Assembly: GCA_964409235.1 (NCBI GenBank)
Contig: CAYPCN010000004.1
Location: forward strand, 1-64,000
Length of the DNA stretch: 64,000 nt
Reading direction: 5' to 3'
From: CAINFV01 sp964409235
GTDB lineage: Bacteria > Chlamydiota > Chlamydiia > Chlamydiales > FEN-1388
The notes beneath the pieces are model-generated. The model saw only the letters and a list, made by a program, of their open reading frames with translations. It did no database searches and was not told the origin of the DNA. Shown in pieces: positions 1-8,337 of the stretch (positions are counted from its first letter, which is position 1; the number at the start of each line of letters is the position of its first letter). The translations under genes and the position numbers were made by a program.

Positions 1-210
1 GCCTGACATGAATGCCTCCCGAATTATGCGGGAGACATCTTAGAGTAAATCCTAGGTATACTCAAAATTCGTTCTAATTTCCTAATCCCTGGAGAGAATG
101 GAAGGGCTGGATGGGGAAAATAGCGTCTTTTGATATCATTGCTCGAAGCAAAACGATGAGCCGATGAGCATGGTGGCTCTACCGGATAAAATTTTATAGG
201 GGTTGCGTTG

Positions 211-1113
211 ATGCCGCGAATAAAAGATCATCAGTTTCTATTTTTCTTTTGTTTGTTCGTCATGTGTGCGCGGTGTTTCACGGCCACACCGGATTTGAGG
301 CAAGGCTTCATCAATAGCGGTCATGTTAAAATCCATTGTATAGCTAAAGGGAAGTCGCTCGCTTCGTCGCCCTCTCTTTTGTTTATACCCGGGTTATCAA
401 TGCCAGCGTGGATTTTTGACAAGCAGCTGCAGTATTTTTCTCAATGGTATTCTGTTGTTGCCATGGATCCTCGCTCACAAGGCGACTCAACCCAGACAAC
501 AGAAGGCCACTATGCGGCTGAGCGAGCGAAAGACATAAGAGCTGTTGTGGACCAGCTGCAACTCAAGCCCGTCGTCCTCATCGGCTGGTCTATGGCGGTT
601 TCAGAGATCGTGTCCTACCTTGATCAATTTGGAACGGATGGTGTGGCTGGGGTGGTGCTCGTTGACGGCCTTGTTGGTTTTGACTTGAATAGTAAGGCGG
701 TGAAAGATGGGTTGGCCTACTGGTCGGAATATCAAAAAGATCGTCCCAAAAATACCCATGAATTTGTTCGGGGCATGTTTCGACAGCCACAAAGTGAGGA
801 ATATCTTGAAAATCTTACCAAAGCGTCACTCCGTACTCCCACAAATACAGTCATGACATTAGTGCATAACATGATTGTTCAGGATTTTAGGCCTGTTTTG
901 CCTTACATAAAAGTTCCAACGCTGATTTGCTCGGTTAACAGTTCTTGGCTTGCGAGCATCCTTGAAGAGAAAGAGCTAATTCAAGGGGCGCGCCTGGAGG
1001 TTTTTGAGGATGCGGGTCATGCGTTGTTCGTAGATCAACCTGAAAAATTTAACCACATTCTGGAAGGGTTCTTGAAATCTGGCGATATCGTGTCTCCGTC
1101 CAGTCTTAAATGA
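211..1113 (+). CDS. alpha/beta hydrolase, probably exported
   Basis: Probable alpha/beta-hydrolase (esterase-like); substrate unknown. ATG 211 is preferred over the in-frame TTG at 208 because AGGGG at 198-202 sits 8 nt upstream. The N-terminus has a charged start (PRIKDH) followed by a hydrophobic run (FLFFFCLFVMC), consistent with a signal peptide. The fold is indicated by an FIPGL oxyanion-type strand, DPRSQGDS, a nucleophile elbow G-W-S-M-A (Ser with Ala where Gly is usual), VDG after the following strand, and AGHALFVDQPE carrying the probable catalytic His near the C-terminus. The usual acid after strand 7 is not obvious: the segment reads SVNSSW where G..D is common, so the acid may come from another strand. 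It heads an apparent three-gene operon: 9 bp separate it from the VOC gene. Confidence 0.75.
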   Translation: MPRIKDHQFLFFFCLFVMCARCFTATPDLRQGFINSGHVKIHCIAKGKSLASSPSLLFIPGLSMPAWIFDKQLQYFSQWYSVVAMDPRSQGDSTQTTEGHYAAERAKDIRAVVDQLQLKPVVLIGWSMAVSEIVSYLDQFGTDGVAGVVLVDGLVGFDLNSKAVKDGLAYWSEYQKDRPKNTHEFVRGMFRQPQSEEYLENLTKASLRTPTNTVMTLVHNMIVQDFRPVLPYIKVPTLICSVNSSWLASILEEKELIQGARLEVFEDAGHALFVDQPEKFNHILEGFLKSGDIVSPSSLK

Positions 1114-1122
1114 TGAGGTAAT

Positions 1123-1509
1123 GTGCGTTTAGGTTATGTCATTTTGTACGTGAAGGACGTACAGAAAACTGTCGTTTTTTACGAAAAAGCCTTCGGATTA
1201 GACCGTCGCTTTATCCATGAAAGCGGTACCTATGCCGAAATGGAAACCGGGGCTACAGCGCTGGCGTTCGCAGATGAAAACGTTGTATCAAAAGCTCTTC
1301 CCTTCCGTTTCAATCGAAGTTCGGGGGAAGCCCCGGGTTTTGAAGTCAGTCTAGTGACCGATCACGTTGAAGAACTGTTTGATAAGGCAGTTCAGGCAGG
1401 AGCAATCGCTGTAGAAAAGCCTACTCAAAAGCCTTGGGGACAGCTGGTTTCTTATGTGAGAGACAATAATGGCTGCCTTGTTGAAATCTGTGGTTTTGTA
1501 GAGAAATGA
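1123..1509 (+). CDS. VOC superfamily (glyoxalase/bleomycin-resistance-like) protein
   Basis: A 128-residue vicinal-oxygen-chelate protein. The N-terminus LGYVILYVKDV..T..FY..AFGL is the classic first beta-alpha-beta module; the C-terminal PWGQLVSYVRDNNGCLVEICG is the typical last strand with the conserved glutamate ligand. Length equals a single two-module VOC monomer, which normally dimerises to form metal sites. Start is GTG 1123; the overlapping ATG at 1121 is out of frame and hits a stop at once. GAGG at 1115-1118 is a close ribosome site. The stop overlaps the next start by 4 bp (1506-1509), so the two are translationally coupled. The exact reaction (lactoylglutathione lyase, fosfomycin- or bleomycin-type resistance) cannot be told from sequence alone. 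Confidence 0.8.
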   Translation: MRLGYVILYVKDVQKTVVFYEKAFGLDRRFIHESGTYAEMETGATALAFADENVVSKALPFRFNRSSGEAPGFEVSLVTDHVEELFDKAVQAGAIAVEKPTQKPWGQLVSYVRDNNGCLVEICGFVEK

Positions 1510-1787
1510 TCAAGCAGCTAAATGATTTAAGGAATGTGGGAAATGAAACTATTGAAGGCTTACATCTCTTAAATATTTATACTGTGGACGAACTAGCAAA
1601 GAAGGATCCGACGGTCTTGTTTCACGAGCTGGAGGAACGTACACACAGGAGGCAAAATCCTTGTGTGTGGGATGTGTTTGCATCAATTATTCATGAAGCC
1701 GCCCATAGTGAGCCCACCGACTGGTGGGAATGGACTGCGAGACGTAAGGCGCTTCAAAAGAAGGGGTTGTTAAACCATGTGATCTAA
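1506..1787 (+). CDS. Cdd1-like helix-hairpin-helix protein
   Basis: A 93-residue protein resembling the Cdd1/'pathogenicity locus' family (PF11731), small helix-hairpin-helix proteins of unknown role. Visible signatures are LRNVGNETIEGLHLL (a hairpin able to bind DNA backbone), a second helix VDELAKKDPTVLF, then PCVWDVFASIIHEA and the C-terminal WWEWTARR, all in the order seen in that family. It overlaps the VOC gene by ATGA at 1506-1509 and is the last gene of the operon. Family membership is a motif call; a DNA-binding role is inference. Confidence 0.7.
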   Translation: MIKQLNDLRNVGNETIEGLHLLNIYTVDELAKKDPTVLFHELEERTHRRQNPCVWDVFASIIHEAAHSEPTDWWEWTARRKALQKKGLLNHVI

Positions 1788-2530
1788 GGACCGAAGCGTT
1801 TTGATATACGCTTCCCCAGTCAAAAGTTCTGAAATCGTCCAACCGCCTCCCTATTTCTTCTTGAGGCTGAATCCATCCTTTTCGGTAATAGTCTACAAAA
1901 CCCGGTTTTCCGTAATGGAGACTGAGGGTCTCTTTCATCTGTCGCTCGGTCTTGCTCTGCCTATCCTGGCAGGCCTAGATCGTCCAAATCCGTGGCTTCC
2001 GTCTGGCAGCAAATCGCATCGGTGCTTTGGCTTGTCTTGGTATCCGATATGCCGTTTATGACCAATTTTCCTGCCAAAAATCCCGTTGAGTACGAAAACT
2101 CTACAGAAAATGGGGAAATAGGAGTCCGTAAATCTTTTAAATCGAATCAGAACTCCGAGATAGGCTTGTAAGTGAGAGTACATGCAGAGGCGAAATCCGC
2201 TCAGGAGCGACCGTAAATCGGAGGCCATTGAACCCCTTCGTTGTGCCACAGAAGAGTGACGTGAATGGGTAGAGATTTTTGATAACGATTATGTTCGTTC
2301 TCTGCGCAATCCTTCGGCGAACCCTTCGTATTCCTGTGGATGCAAATCGCGCATATCGACGCATATGTAGAGGCAAGATAGACTGGAGGGAAACGTTGGC
2401 GTTGGTGAGGGTGTGGCGACCGTCTCAGAAGAAAGATGGTTCATGCCCCTGTGAGAACCAAGAAATGAAGGAGAGGAAGAATTTTCAGAAAGGGTGTTGG
2501 GCCCAACCATGATAAGGCCACTAACATTAG

Positions 2531-2574
2531 CCACCAAAACCTACCCAATTGACCAAAATGGGTAGGTTTTGTGG
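2531..2574. terminator. Strong hairpin, terminator-like
   Basis: Arms 2535-2547 (CAAAACCTACCCA) and 2559-2571 are exact reverse complements with an 11-nt loop, and the pairing extends a further 3 bp past one bulge. The arms end in A/T runs on both sides, so it could stop transcription in either direction. It lies 10 bp upstream of the AbiEi-like remnant and could equally be an operator or a remnant terminal repeat. Confidence 0.5.
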
Positions 2575-2583
2575 ATTGATGGC

Positions 2584-2739
2584 ATGGGACAATCAAAATA
2601 TATCGCACAACTTCACGAACTTTTGCAAAAACAGTGCTTCAGCATAGGCGATGCAGCTCAACTCGGTGTTCCGAGACACGCATGGGTATACGAAAGGATT
2701 GGGCGAGGAGAAACGAATGAAGCTTCTAGAAAAATTTGA
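2584..2739 (+). pseudogene. AbiEi-like antitoxin N-terminal fragment
   Basis: A 51-codon reading frame from ATG 2584 resembles the N-terminal winged helix of type IV toxin-antitoxin AbiEi proteins: a leading helix IAQLHELLQKQ, then CFSIGDAAQLGVPRHAWVYERIGRGE, which matches the usual pattern of a Gly-Val-x-Arg turn followed by a helix ending R-x-G. It stops at TGA 2737 where the family normally continues with a GVY segment and a catalytic-like C-terminal domain. The next frame stays open to about 2845 (KLLEKFDDVVGF...) but I cannot align it. No AbiEii-type toxin gene is adjacent. Interpreted as a truncated remnant; the family call rests on about 30 residues. Confidence 0.4.
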
Positions 2740-3159
2740 TGATGTTGTTGGATTTATACATCACAGATCAGCTCTATCATCTTTACTCGCAACCGATTGC
2801 AGGACGCCGAGGGGGAGGGAAGAGATTGAGCCGTTAGGTTCCTGAAAAAGATGGACAATCATATGGGGCACTGGCGGGACAGTTCTGGTGAATAAATTCC
2901 AGCTATTTAAAATAAAACCCAATACAACTCGTGACGTATCTAGTTTAAGATAAGATTGTTATGTATTGAATAAATTTGTCCAATGTTGAATTTCAGCCGG
3001 CTGTAAATCACTTGTCTTACGACTTCGTTGGTTCGAGTGGCTGTGTTGAAAAATTCAGCTGATGCAATCCAGCAATTCGCGGCACGCGCCGATGTTTCCT
3101 GTCCGTATGCTTTAAAAGGACTTTGTACCGGGAGCGTACAGAAACCATGATTAGGCTAT

Positions 3160-4110
3160 CTACTCAGGAATAACGACATCTGCAGGCCACTGGCTTGGCT
3201 CAAAAATATCCCATGTGCCGAGCAACGTCACACCCTTGTGAAAATCATGCTCATCAAATATTCGCGCCTTGTGCGACGCCTTTTTCTCATTTTCTGAGAC
3301 AAATTCTTCGTTCACAATGTCCACAAGCCGTTTGTCTTGGAAGGCAAGAAATTTCGGCAAATCTTCGTAAAAATTATTTTCTATTTCGTGCATCTCATGC
3401 AAAAACAATATGCTAAATTTCCTGCCTTTTGCGATATCAATAAATTTTGTCGGAATAAGCATATCGCCAGAGTGATACTCTTTGTTAAAACCGCCGTTCC
3501 AACTGAATCCCACAACCATATCAGCGTTGTTAAACGTAGTTGTATTCAACCATCTATAGTGGGTGATGATCTCCATGGAACGACCGTCCTTGTCTGATAT
3601 CCATCCAAGTCGTGTAGCTGAGGAAGCATCCTTCTTGAAGGTCAAAGACGGGTCATATTTTTTTAAGATTTTCTCCACGATTTCAAAGAGATTCCTACTA
3701 GACCTTGGTCCAATGTAAAAACAAAAAATCGTCTTTTGATGCGGTCGAGAGAGACTAAGGTAGTATAAAAATAAATTTGAGATCAGATTGAGGATCTGAT
3801 GCTCGTTATAGTGCTCAAGCCGGCTTTCTCTAAATTTTTCACCATGGTGGGCAAACGCTTCTCTTGCCTCAAGATTTTGAAAAGGCATATCCCACACAAC
3901 GGAGACATTGGCATATTTCTGACCTGGCTTTAGATGTTTATAGACATACCCGCCCTCAAGCTGAACCCCGTCGGCATAGGACGGCAAGTCCTGAATAGGT
4001 ATGGTTTTCACACCATCCAAATACTCCAACTCAGGCGTTGGCCTATCGCTCGCATATGCCCAGGAGAACAAGGCGACACAGGAAAAAACAAGCCTCAATG
4101 ATACAGACAT
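3160..4110 (-). CDS. Secreted protein of unknown function
   Basis: A 316-residue protein with a clear signal peptide (MSVSLRLVFSCVALFSWAYA, cleavage probably after AYA). The ATG at 4110 is chosen because a GGGGTGG ribosome site lies just upstream and the signal peptide starts there; an in-frame extension to 4323 would overlap potD. I do not recognise the family. The mature part contains a long strand-rich core, FCFYIGPRSSRN, HYRWLNTTTFNNADMV and a His/Glu-rich FLHEMHEIENNF that could bind a metal, though no known zinc motif is complete. It follows potD by 47 bp on the same strand and may be co-transcribed with potABCD; that is the only hint of role. Confidence 0.65.
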   Translation of the reverse strand: MSVSLRLVFSCVALFSWAYASDRPTPELEYLDGVKTIPIQDLPSYADGVQLEGGYVYKHLKPGQKYANVSVVWDMPFQNLEAREAFAHHGEKFRESRLEHYNEHQILNLISNLFLYYLSLSRPHQKTIFCFYIGPRSSRNLFEIVEKILKKYDPSLTFKKDASSATRLGWISDKDGRSMEIITHYRWLNTTTFNNADMVVGFSWNGGFNKEYHSGDMLIPTKFIDIAKGRKFSILFLHEMHEIENNFYEDLPKFLAFQDKRLVDIVNEEFVSENEKKASHKARIFDEHDFHKGVTLLGTWDIFEPSQWPADVVIPE

Positions 4111-4157
4111 AATCCACCCCAATGTCACTCGTCCACTGTTTTGACTCACTATACTTC

Positions 4158-5201
4158 TTACGATGCCGCCTTCACTTCGTCCCAGGCCTTGATATAGTGC
4201 TTGCGAGCGGCAGTGGCTGGGAATAAGCATTCGAACCGAGCTTCTCGGTAGAGCTCGGGATAAAGGAGATGGGAGGATTGGAGTTCCTCTGGCAGCAGGT
4301 GGCGAGCTTCTGAATTGACACACCTGTAGTTGGTGAATTCCATGTTCTCAGCAGCGACCTTGGGTTCGAGTAGATAGTTTAAAAACGCGTGAGCAAGATC
4401 AGGATCATGCGACGACTTCATGATCGCGGCGTAGTCAACAGCCACCAGACTCCCTTCTTTTGGATACGAAAACCCAATGTTCTTCGATGCTCTGGCCACT
4501 TGTAGACAATCTCCACTGTAGCCATGCACAACCAGATACTCCGCATTGGCAATGCCATTCTTGTACTGCTCGCTCTCGAGTTTTGCTAGTTCATGCTTCC
4601 AATGCGAAATCAGCTTCCCCGCCTGAGCAATTTCCTCAGGGACTTCAGAGTTGGCACTATACCCAAGAAACAAGAGGCCTGCGCCTAGCGTCTCTCGCAT
4701 GTCATTGAGCATCGTCATTCGGCCCTTGAGATTTTTGTCGCCAAAGATAGCCCAAGAATCAGGCTCTTGAGAGAGGCGGTCAGTTCTCCAAGCAATGCCA
4801 GAAAAGGAGGCCATGTATGGCACGCCAACAGAGGTCTTTGGCAGCCCAAGCCGTTTGAGAAACTCCCAGTCCACGTATTTCATGTTTGGGATCAGGTCAG
4901 ACTGCAAAGGAAGCAGCATATTCTGACTGGCCATGAGATCAAGAAAGTAGTTGCTGGGGAAGATAATGTCGTACCCAGAGCCTCCAAATTTGAGCTTGGT
5001 GTACATGCTTTCGTTGGAATCATACGTGTCAATAACCACTCGGCAGTTGTGATCTTCTTGGAACTTCTCAATGAGCTCCGGCTTGATATAGGCGCTCCAC
5101 ATATATAAGTAGAGGGTGCGCTTGCTTTTAAAGAGCTCGTTGAGAACCAATGGCGTCACCAGGGCTGTGATGAGAGCGCCAATGATCAGGATCTGTTTCA
5201 T
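4158..5201 (-). CDS. potD: Spermidine/putrescine ABC transporter, substrate-binding protein
   Basis: Periplasmic polyamine-binding protein of the PotD/PotF family, 347 residues, the usual length. The N-terminus has one hydrophobic export segment (ILIIGALITALVTPLVL) without a lipobox Cys. The mature start LYLYMWSAYIKPELIEKFQ and the following VVIDTYDSNE..Y.KL..G.SGYDIIFPSNYF are the standard first lobe of PotD; WKHELAKLESEQYKNGIANAEY and VDYAAIMKSSHDPDLAHAFLNYLLEP are the second lobe and C-terminal helix. It ends the potABCD series; its ATG overlaps the potC stop by 4 bp. Confidence 0.93.
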   Translation of the reverse strand: MKQILIIGALITALVTPLVLNELFKSKRTLYLYMWSAYIKPELIEKFQEDHNCRVVIDTYDSNESMYTKLKFGGSGYDIIFPSNYFLDLMASQNMLLPLQSDLIPNMKYVDWEFLKRLGLPKTSVGVPYMASFSGIAWRTDRLSQEPDSWAIFGDKNLKGRMTMLNDMRETLGAGLLFLGYSANSEVPEEIAQAGKLISHWKHELAKLESEQYKNGIANAEYLVVHGYSGDCLQVARASKNIGFSYPKEGSLVAVDYAAIMKSSHDPDLAHAFLNYLLEPKVAAENMEFTNYRCVNSEARHLLPEELQSSHLLYPELYREARFECLFPATAARKHYIKAWDEVKAAS

Positions 5202-5974
5202 GCGGTCACCTCATCCGCCAGGTGGGCGTAGGCAATGGTTACAATGGCTGTAAAGAAAAGAAGCAATGTCGATAGCGCGTTGATAAGGGGAGGAGAACCA
5301 AATTTCATCATGCTGTAGACATAGACGGGGAGCGTCGTCGCTCCTGGCCCAACTACAAAGAAGGTAATGACAAAATCATCGAGAGACAGGGTAAATGCCA
5401 AAAGCCCGCCAGCAGTAATAGCAGGAGCTAAAAAGGGTAATAAAATCCGCCAGAAGATTTGGTACGAAGATGCCCCCAAGTCTTTGGCGGCCTCGATAAC
5501 AGACGTATCCATCATCTCCAGGCGTGTTCTCACAAGCATGGCTACATAGCTCATGGAAAAGGTGGTGTGAGCCAAGAACACCGTTAAGAGACTTAGCTTA
5601 AGGTGGATAGAAACAAAGAGGAGAAGGAGAGAGATGCCCATTAAAATATCCGGCATGACAAGAGGCGCTAGTACGAACGTGAGGTGGATCTTTTGAAGCG
5701 GGGTCCGATACCGATATAGCGCCAGCGCCGCTGTCAGGCCAAGTACTGTAGACGCAATCGAAGAATAGGTGGCCACAATTAACGAGTTGATAAGAGCATG
5801 CCACACAGTGGGTTCATGAAAGAGCTTTCGATACCATGCTAAGGTGAACCCCCCCCAACTCCCCCCAAAGCGCGACGCATTGAAAGAGGCGATGACCAAC
5901 ACCACCACAGGAAGATAGAGAAGAGCAAGGACTCCGTACGAGAAATATCGGCTGTATTTTGTCTTTTGGACCAT
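5198..5974 (-). CDS. potC: Spermidine/putrescine ABC transporter permease
   Basis: Inner-membrane permease, 258 residues with about six hydrophobic segments. The EAA loop reads EAAKDLGASSYQIFWRILLP near the middle, the contact point with the ATPase; the C-terminal SLDDFVITFFVVGPGATTLPVYVYSM is typical of PotC/PotI. Six bp separate it from potB and it overlaps potD by 4 bp. Its N-terminal GGSWGGF is encoded by runs of eight and six G (C8 and C6 on the plus strand near 5850), a potentially slippery site. Confidence 0.93.
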   Translation of the reverse strand: MVQKTKYSRYFSYGVLALLYLPVVVLVIASFNASRFGGSWGGFTLAWYRKLFHEPTVWHALINSLIVATYSSIASTVLGLTAALALYRYRTPLQKIHLTFVLAPLVMPDILMGISLLLLFVSIHLKLSLLTVFLAHTTFSMSYVAMLVRTRLEMMDTSVIEAAKDLGASSYQIFWRILLPFLAPAITAGGLLAFTLSLDDFVITFFVVGPGATTLPVYVYSMMKFGSPPLINALSTLLLFFTAIVTIAYAHLADEVTA

Positions 5975-5980
5975 GGTAGG

Positions 5981-6847
5981 CTACCTCTTCTGTTGGTGGG
6001 GCTGAGAGGCAGCCTTGAACGTGCCAATAACGATCGCAGGGATGAACACAATCCCTGAGAGCAAGAGAGCGAGGACACTGGCATCCGGAAGGCTTCTATC
6101 GACAAAGACCCTTCTCGCAATGGTATTGCCTAACATCTCTGAGCTTTTCCCTCCTACTACTTCCGGAATGATGTAGGCCCCAGCAGCAGGAATGAAGACC
6201 ATGAGGCTGGCCGTCAGAAGAGCTGATTTCATATAGGGAATAAAAACAGCATAAAATGCGTACCGCTTTGTAGCCCCAAGATCCATGGCTGCTTCAAAAA
6301 GAGAGAAATTGAACTTCGACGCTGCGGAGTAGAGAGGTAAAATGGCAAATGGCAAGTAGGAGTACACCATGACGATGAGCACGGCGACGTTGTTGTAGAG
6401 GAGCGATGTGGAGCTGTTCACAAGTCCCAACATAACAAGCATTGATTTTAAAATGCCTTCGGGATGAAGAACGACTTTCCAGGCAAAAATGCGGACGAGA
6501 AAGCAGCTCCACAGAGGGATGACAACAAATAACAACAGTGTCCTTTGGTGCGCTTTCGGAGCGCAGGCCATGAAGTACGCCACAGGGAGCGCTGCCGCTA
6601 CGCAGATCACCATTGTGCTCAGAGAGAGCCAGACAGTTCTCCAGGCAATTTCAAGCGTCGTTTCATCAAATAGAGCCTCGAGTGAGGCCACCGTCCATTC
6701 TGAAAGAACAGTCCCTGTAGCATCCGATGTTCTAAAGGCAAACGTGTAGACAATACAGACGGGGATGACGAAAAAAAAGCAAAGCCACCCAAAGGAAGGA
6801 AGCGTGAGAGCGAGTTCCCGATACAAATTACGAAATCTTCCTTTCAC
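5981..6847 (-). CDS. potB: Spermidine/putrescine ABC transporter permease
   Basis: Second permease subunit, 288 residues, six predicted membrane helices beginning FGWLCFFFVIPVCIVYTFAF. The EAA motif EAAMDLGATKRYAFYAVFIP couples to PotA. IPAAGAYIIPEVVGGKSSEMLGN is the PotB/PotH signature before the last helices. Seven bp downstream of potA and 6 bp upstream of potC, so clearly one operon. The partner PotC is a distinct paralogue, as in the canonical system. Confidence 0.93.
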   Translation of the reverse strand: MKGRFRNLYRELALTLPSFGWLCFFFVIPVCIVYTFAFRTSDATGTVLSEWTVASLEALFDETTLEIAWRTVWLSLSTMVICVAAALPVAYFMACAPKAHQRTLLLFVVIPLWSCFLVRIFAWKVVLHPEGILKSMLVMLGLVNSSTSLLYNNVAVLIVMVYSYLPFAILPLYSAASKFNFSLFEAAMDLGATKRYAFYAVFIPYMKSALLTASLMVFIPAAGAYIIPEVVGGKSSEMLGNTIARRVFVDRSLPDASVLALLLSGIVFIPAIVIGTFKAASQPHQQKR

Positions 6848-6854
6848 GATGGCA

Positions 6855-8063
6855 TTACCCTTGCACGATATTTTGAGAGGGCCCAGTGGGCGTGTCTTTT
6901 AACACATCTTCTTCAACACTGCCGACTTTTTCTGATGGCGCTTCGATCAATTTTTCGTCGGACGCGTTGTACCGCTCAAGAATAAAGCTGTCATCGGCAT
7001 GCCACCAGACAAAGACGCGGTCTTTCCACTGAATGGGCTGTGTGTCAAGAAGGAAGCGACTATGCTGCTGTGAAACACCAAGTCTGTATCCGCCAATTTT
7101 CACCCAATATTTCGTATGGTCGCCTCGATACACAACATCCTCAACAGTCCCTTCAAGGCAGTTATGGTGAAGGTGGTGCACGGGACGATCTCGAGAAATT
7201 CTGAGTTTTTCAGGCCGAAGGATCAAGTGGACGGAGTCGCCAGGAGAAAGCTGCTTGTCGTTAAAACATAAGACAGGGGGGAAGTCCTCTATTTTCAAAA
7301 GGCTGTAGTCTTTTGTCACCGTGACATCAACCTTGCCATCAAGGAAGTTCGTGTCTCCAATAAAAGCCGCTACAAAGCTGCTTTTCGGGGATTCGTACAA
7401 CTCAACGGGCTTTCCGACTTGTTCGATCTTCCCTCTATGGATGACGGCGATCTTGTCGCTGACCGCCATCGCTTCTGTCTGGTCATGAGTGATATATAAA
7501 AACGTAATGCCGACTTCATCGTGGATCAGGTCAAGTTCAAGGAGCATTTTCTGCCGAAGTTTTAAATCCAAGGCAGAAAGAGGTTCGTCGAGGAGTAGCA
7601 CTCTAGGGCGATTGATCAGCGCTCTGGCAATGGCCACGCGCTGCTTTTGGCCTCCGCTAATCTCCTCAGGCCATTTGTCAGCATGCTGTTCCATCTGAAT
7701 GAGATAGAGCATCTTCTCTACCTCGTCGCGAATAAACCAGGAATCCTTCTTTGCAATTCGCAAGCCAAAGGCAATATTCTCCCGAACGGTCAGATGGGGG
7801 AAGAGCGCGTAGTTTTGGAATACGGTATTGACGGGTCGCTTATGAGGAGGTAACGTCGTTACGTCTTGACCATCAAGAAAAATCCGTCCACTGTCAGGGG
7901 TCTCAAATCCCGCGACCAAGCGTAGAAGCGTGGTTTTCCCGCAGCCGCTCGGGCCAAGAATAGAAAAGAAATTCCCGCTCGCCACAGAAAAAGAGACATT
8001 GTCGGCGGCCGTTACAGTGCCAAAACGCTTCGTGACACAATCAAATTCAATGGCTGCGGGCAT
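6855..8063 (-). CDS. potA: Spermidine/putrescine ABC transporter ATP-binding protein
   Basis: ATPase that energises polyamine import. Start is taken as ATG 8063 (402 residues), with AAAGG 8 nt upstream; a longer TTG-started frame to 8105 has no ribosome site. Walker A is GPSGCGKTT at residues 37-45, the Q-loop is in NYALFPHLTVREN, the ABC signature is ISGGQKQR, Walker B RVLLLDEPLSALD and the switch His is in YITHDQTEAM. The C-terminal 140 residues form the regulatory TOBE region (LILRPEKLRIS). First gene of potABCD. Obligate intracellular bacteria commonly import host polyamines rather than make them; that use is inferred here. Confidence 0.93.
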   Translation of the reverse strand: MPAAIEFDCVTKRFGTVTAADNVSFSVASGNFFSILGPSGCGKTTLLRLVAGFETPDSGRIFLDGQDVTTLPPHKRPVNTVFQNYALFPHLTVRENIAFGLRIAKKDSWFIRDEVEKMLYLIQMEQHADKWPEEISGGQKQRVAIARALINRPRVLLLDEPLSALDLKLRQKMLLELDLIHDEVGITFLYITHDQTEAMAVSDKIAVIHRGKIEQVGKPVELYESPKSSFVAAFIGDTNFLDGKVDVTVTKDYSLLKIEDFPPVLCFNDKQLSPGDSVHLILRPEKLRISRDRPVHHLHHNCLEGTVEDVVYRGDHTKYWVKIGGYRLGVSQQHSRFLLDTQPIQWKDRVFVWWHADDSFILERYNASDEKLIEAPSEKVGSVEEDVLKDTPTGPSQNIVQG

Positions 8064-8258
8064 CGGCAACGCCTTTACAAAAGATTGTTGTGCACTATTC
8101 CTCAAGCTGATCTAGGGCAGCAATGAGAAAATAGAATCCACAAATTATAGCACACATTCACAGAGTTGGCAATCTATCAACAGCTCGACGCATGAAAACG
8201 AGTTTTTGAATTTCGGCTATATGAGACAACATTTGAGATATGCTCTCAAGGAGGTCTC

Positions 8259-8306
8259 ATGAGTCAACCAAAAATTCCAACGACGTTGTTGCGCAAATCC
8301 GCATAA
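8259..8306 (+). CDS. Possible 15-residue peptide with a strong ribosome site
   Basis: AAGGAGG at 8248-8254 lies 4 nt before ATG 8259, opening a 15-codon frame (MSQPKIPTTLLRKSA) that ends at TAA 8304. The Shine-Dalgarno is one of the best in the window, yet nothing follows in frame. It may be the beginning of a deleted gene, a leader peptide, or chance. No promoter or attenuator is apparent. Confidence 0.2.
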   Translation: MSQPKIPTTLLRKSA

Positions 8307-8337
8307 GGAACAGACTAGCATACAATGAGTTAAATTT

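Larger units (their letters stand above)
1788..3159. other. 1.37-kb region without an intact gene
   Basis: No frame here carries a convincing complete gene. Short open stretches exist on both strands (for example minus 1687-1938 and 2289-2537) but lack ribosome sites and recognisable motifs. The region does contain a perfect 13-bp inverted repeat (2535-2571) and the start of an AbiEi-like antitoxin gene (2584-2739), so it is best read as decayed accessory DNA. Nothing is recognised in 2850-3159. Confidence 0.6.

Noticed and set aside
1687..1938. Minus-strand open frame of 83 codons downstream of the Cdd1-like gene
   Set aside because: It overlaps the 3' end of a better-supported gene, has no ribosome site and matches no family I know.
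2289..2537. Minus-strand open frame of 82 codons in the decayed region
   Set aside because: Low-complexity Ser/Pro composition and no start signal; likely chance.
4111..4323. Upstream extension of the secreted protein into potD
   Set aside because: The extension is the antiframe-shifted reading of the potD 3' end; the signal peptide and ribosome site are at 4110.
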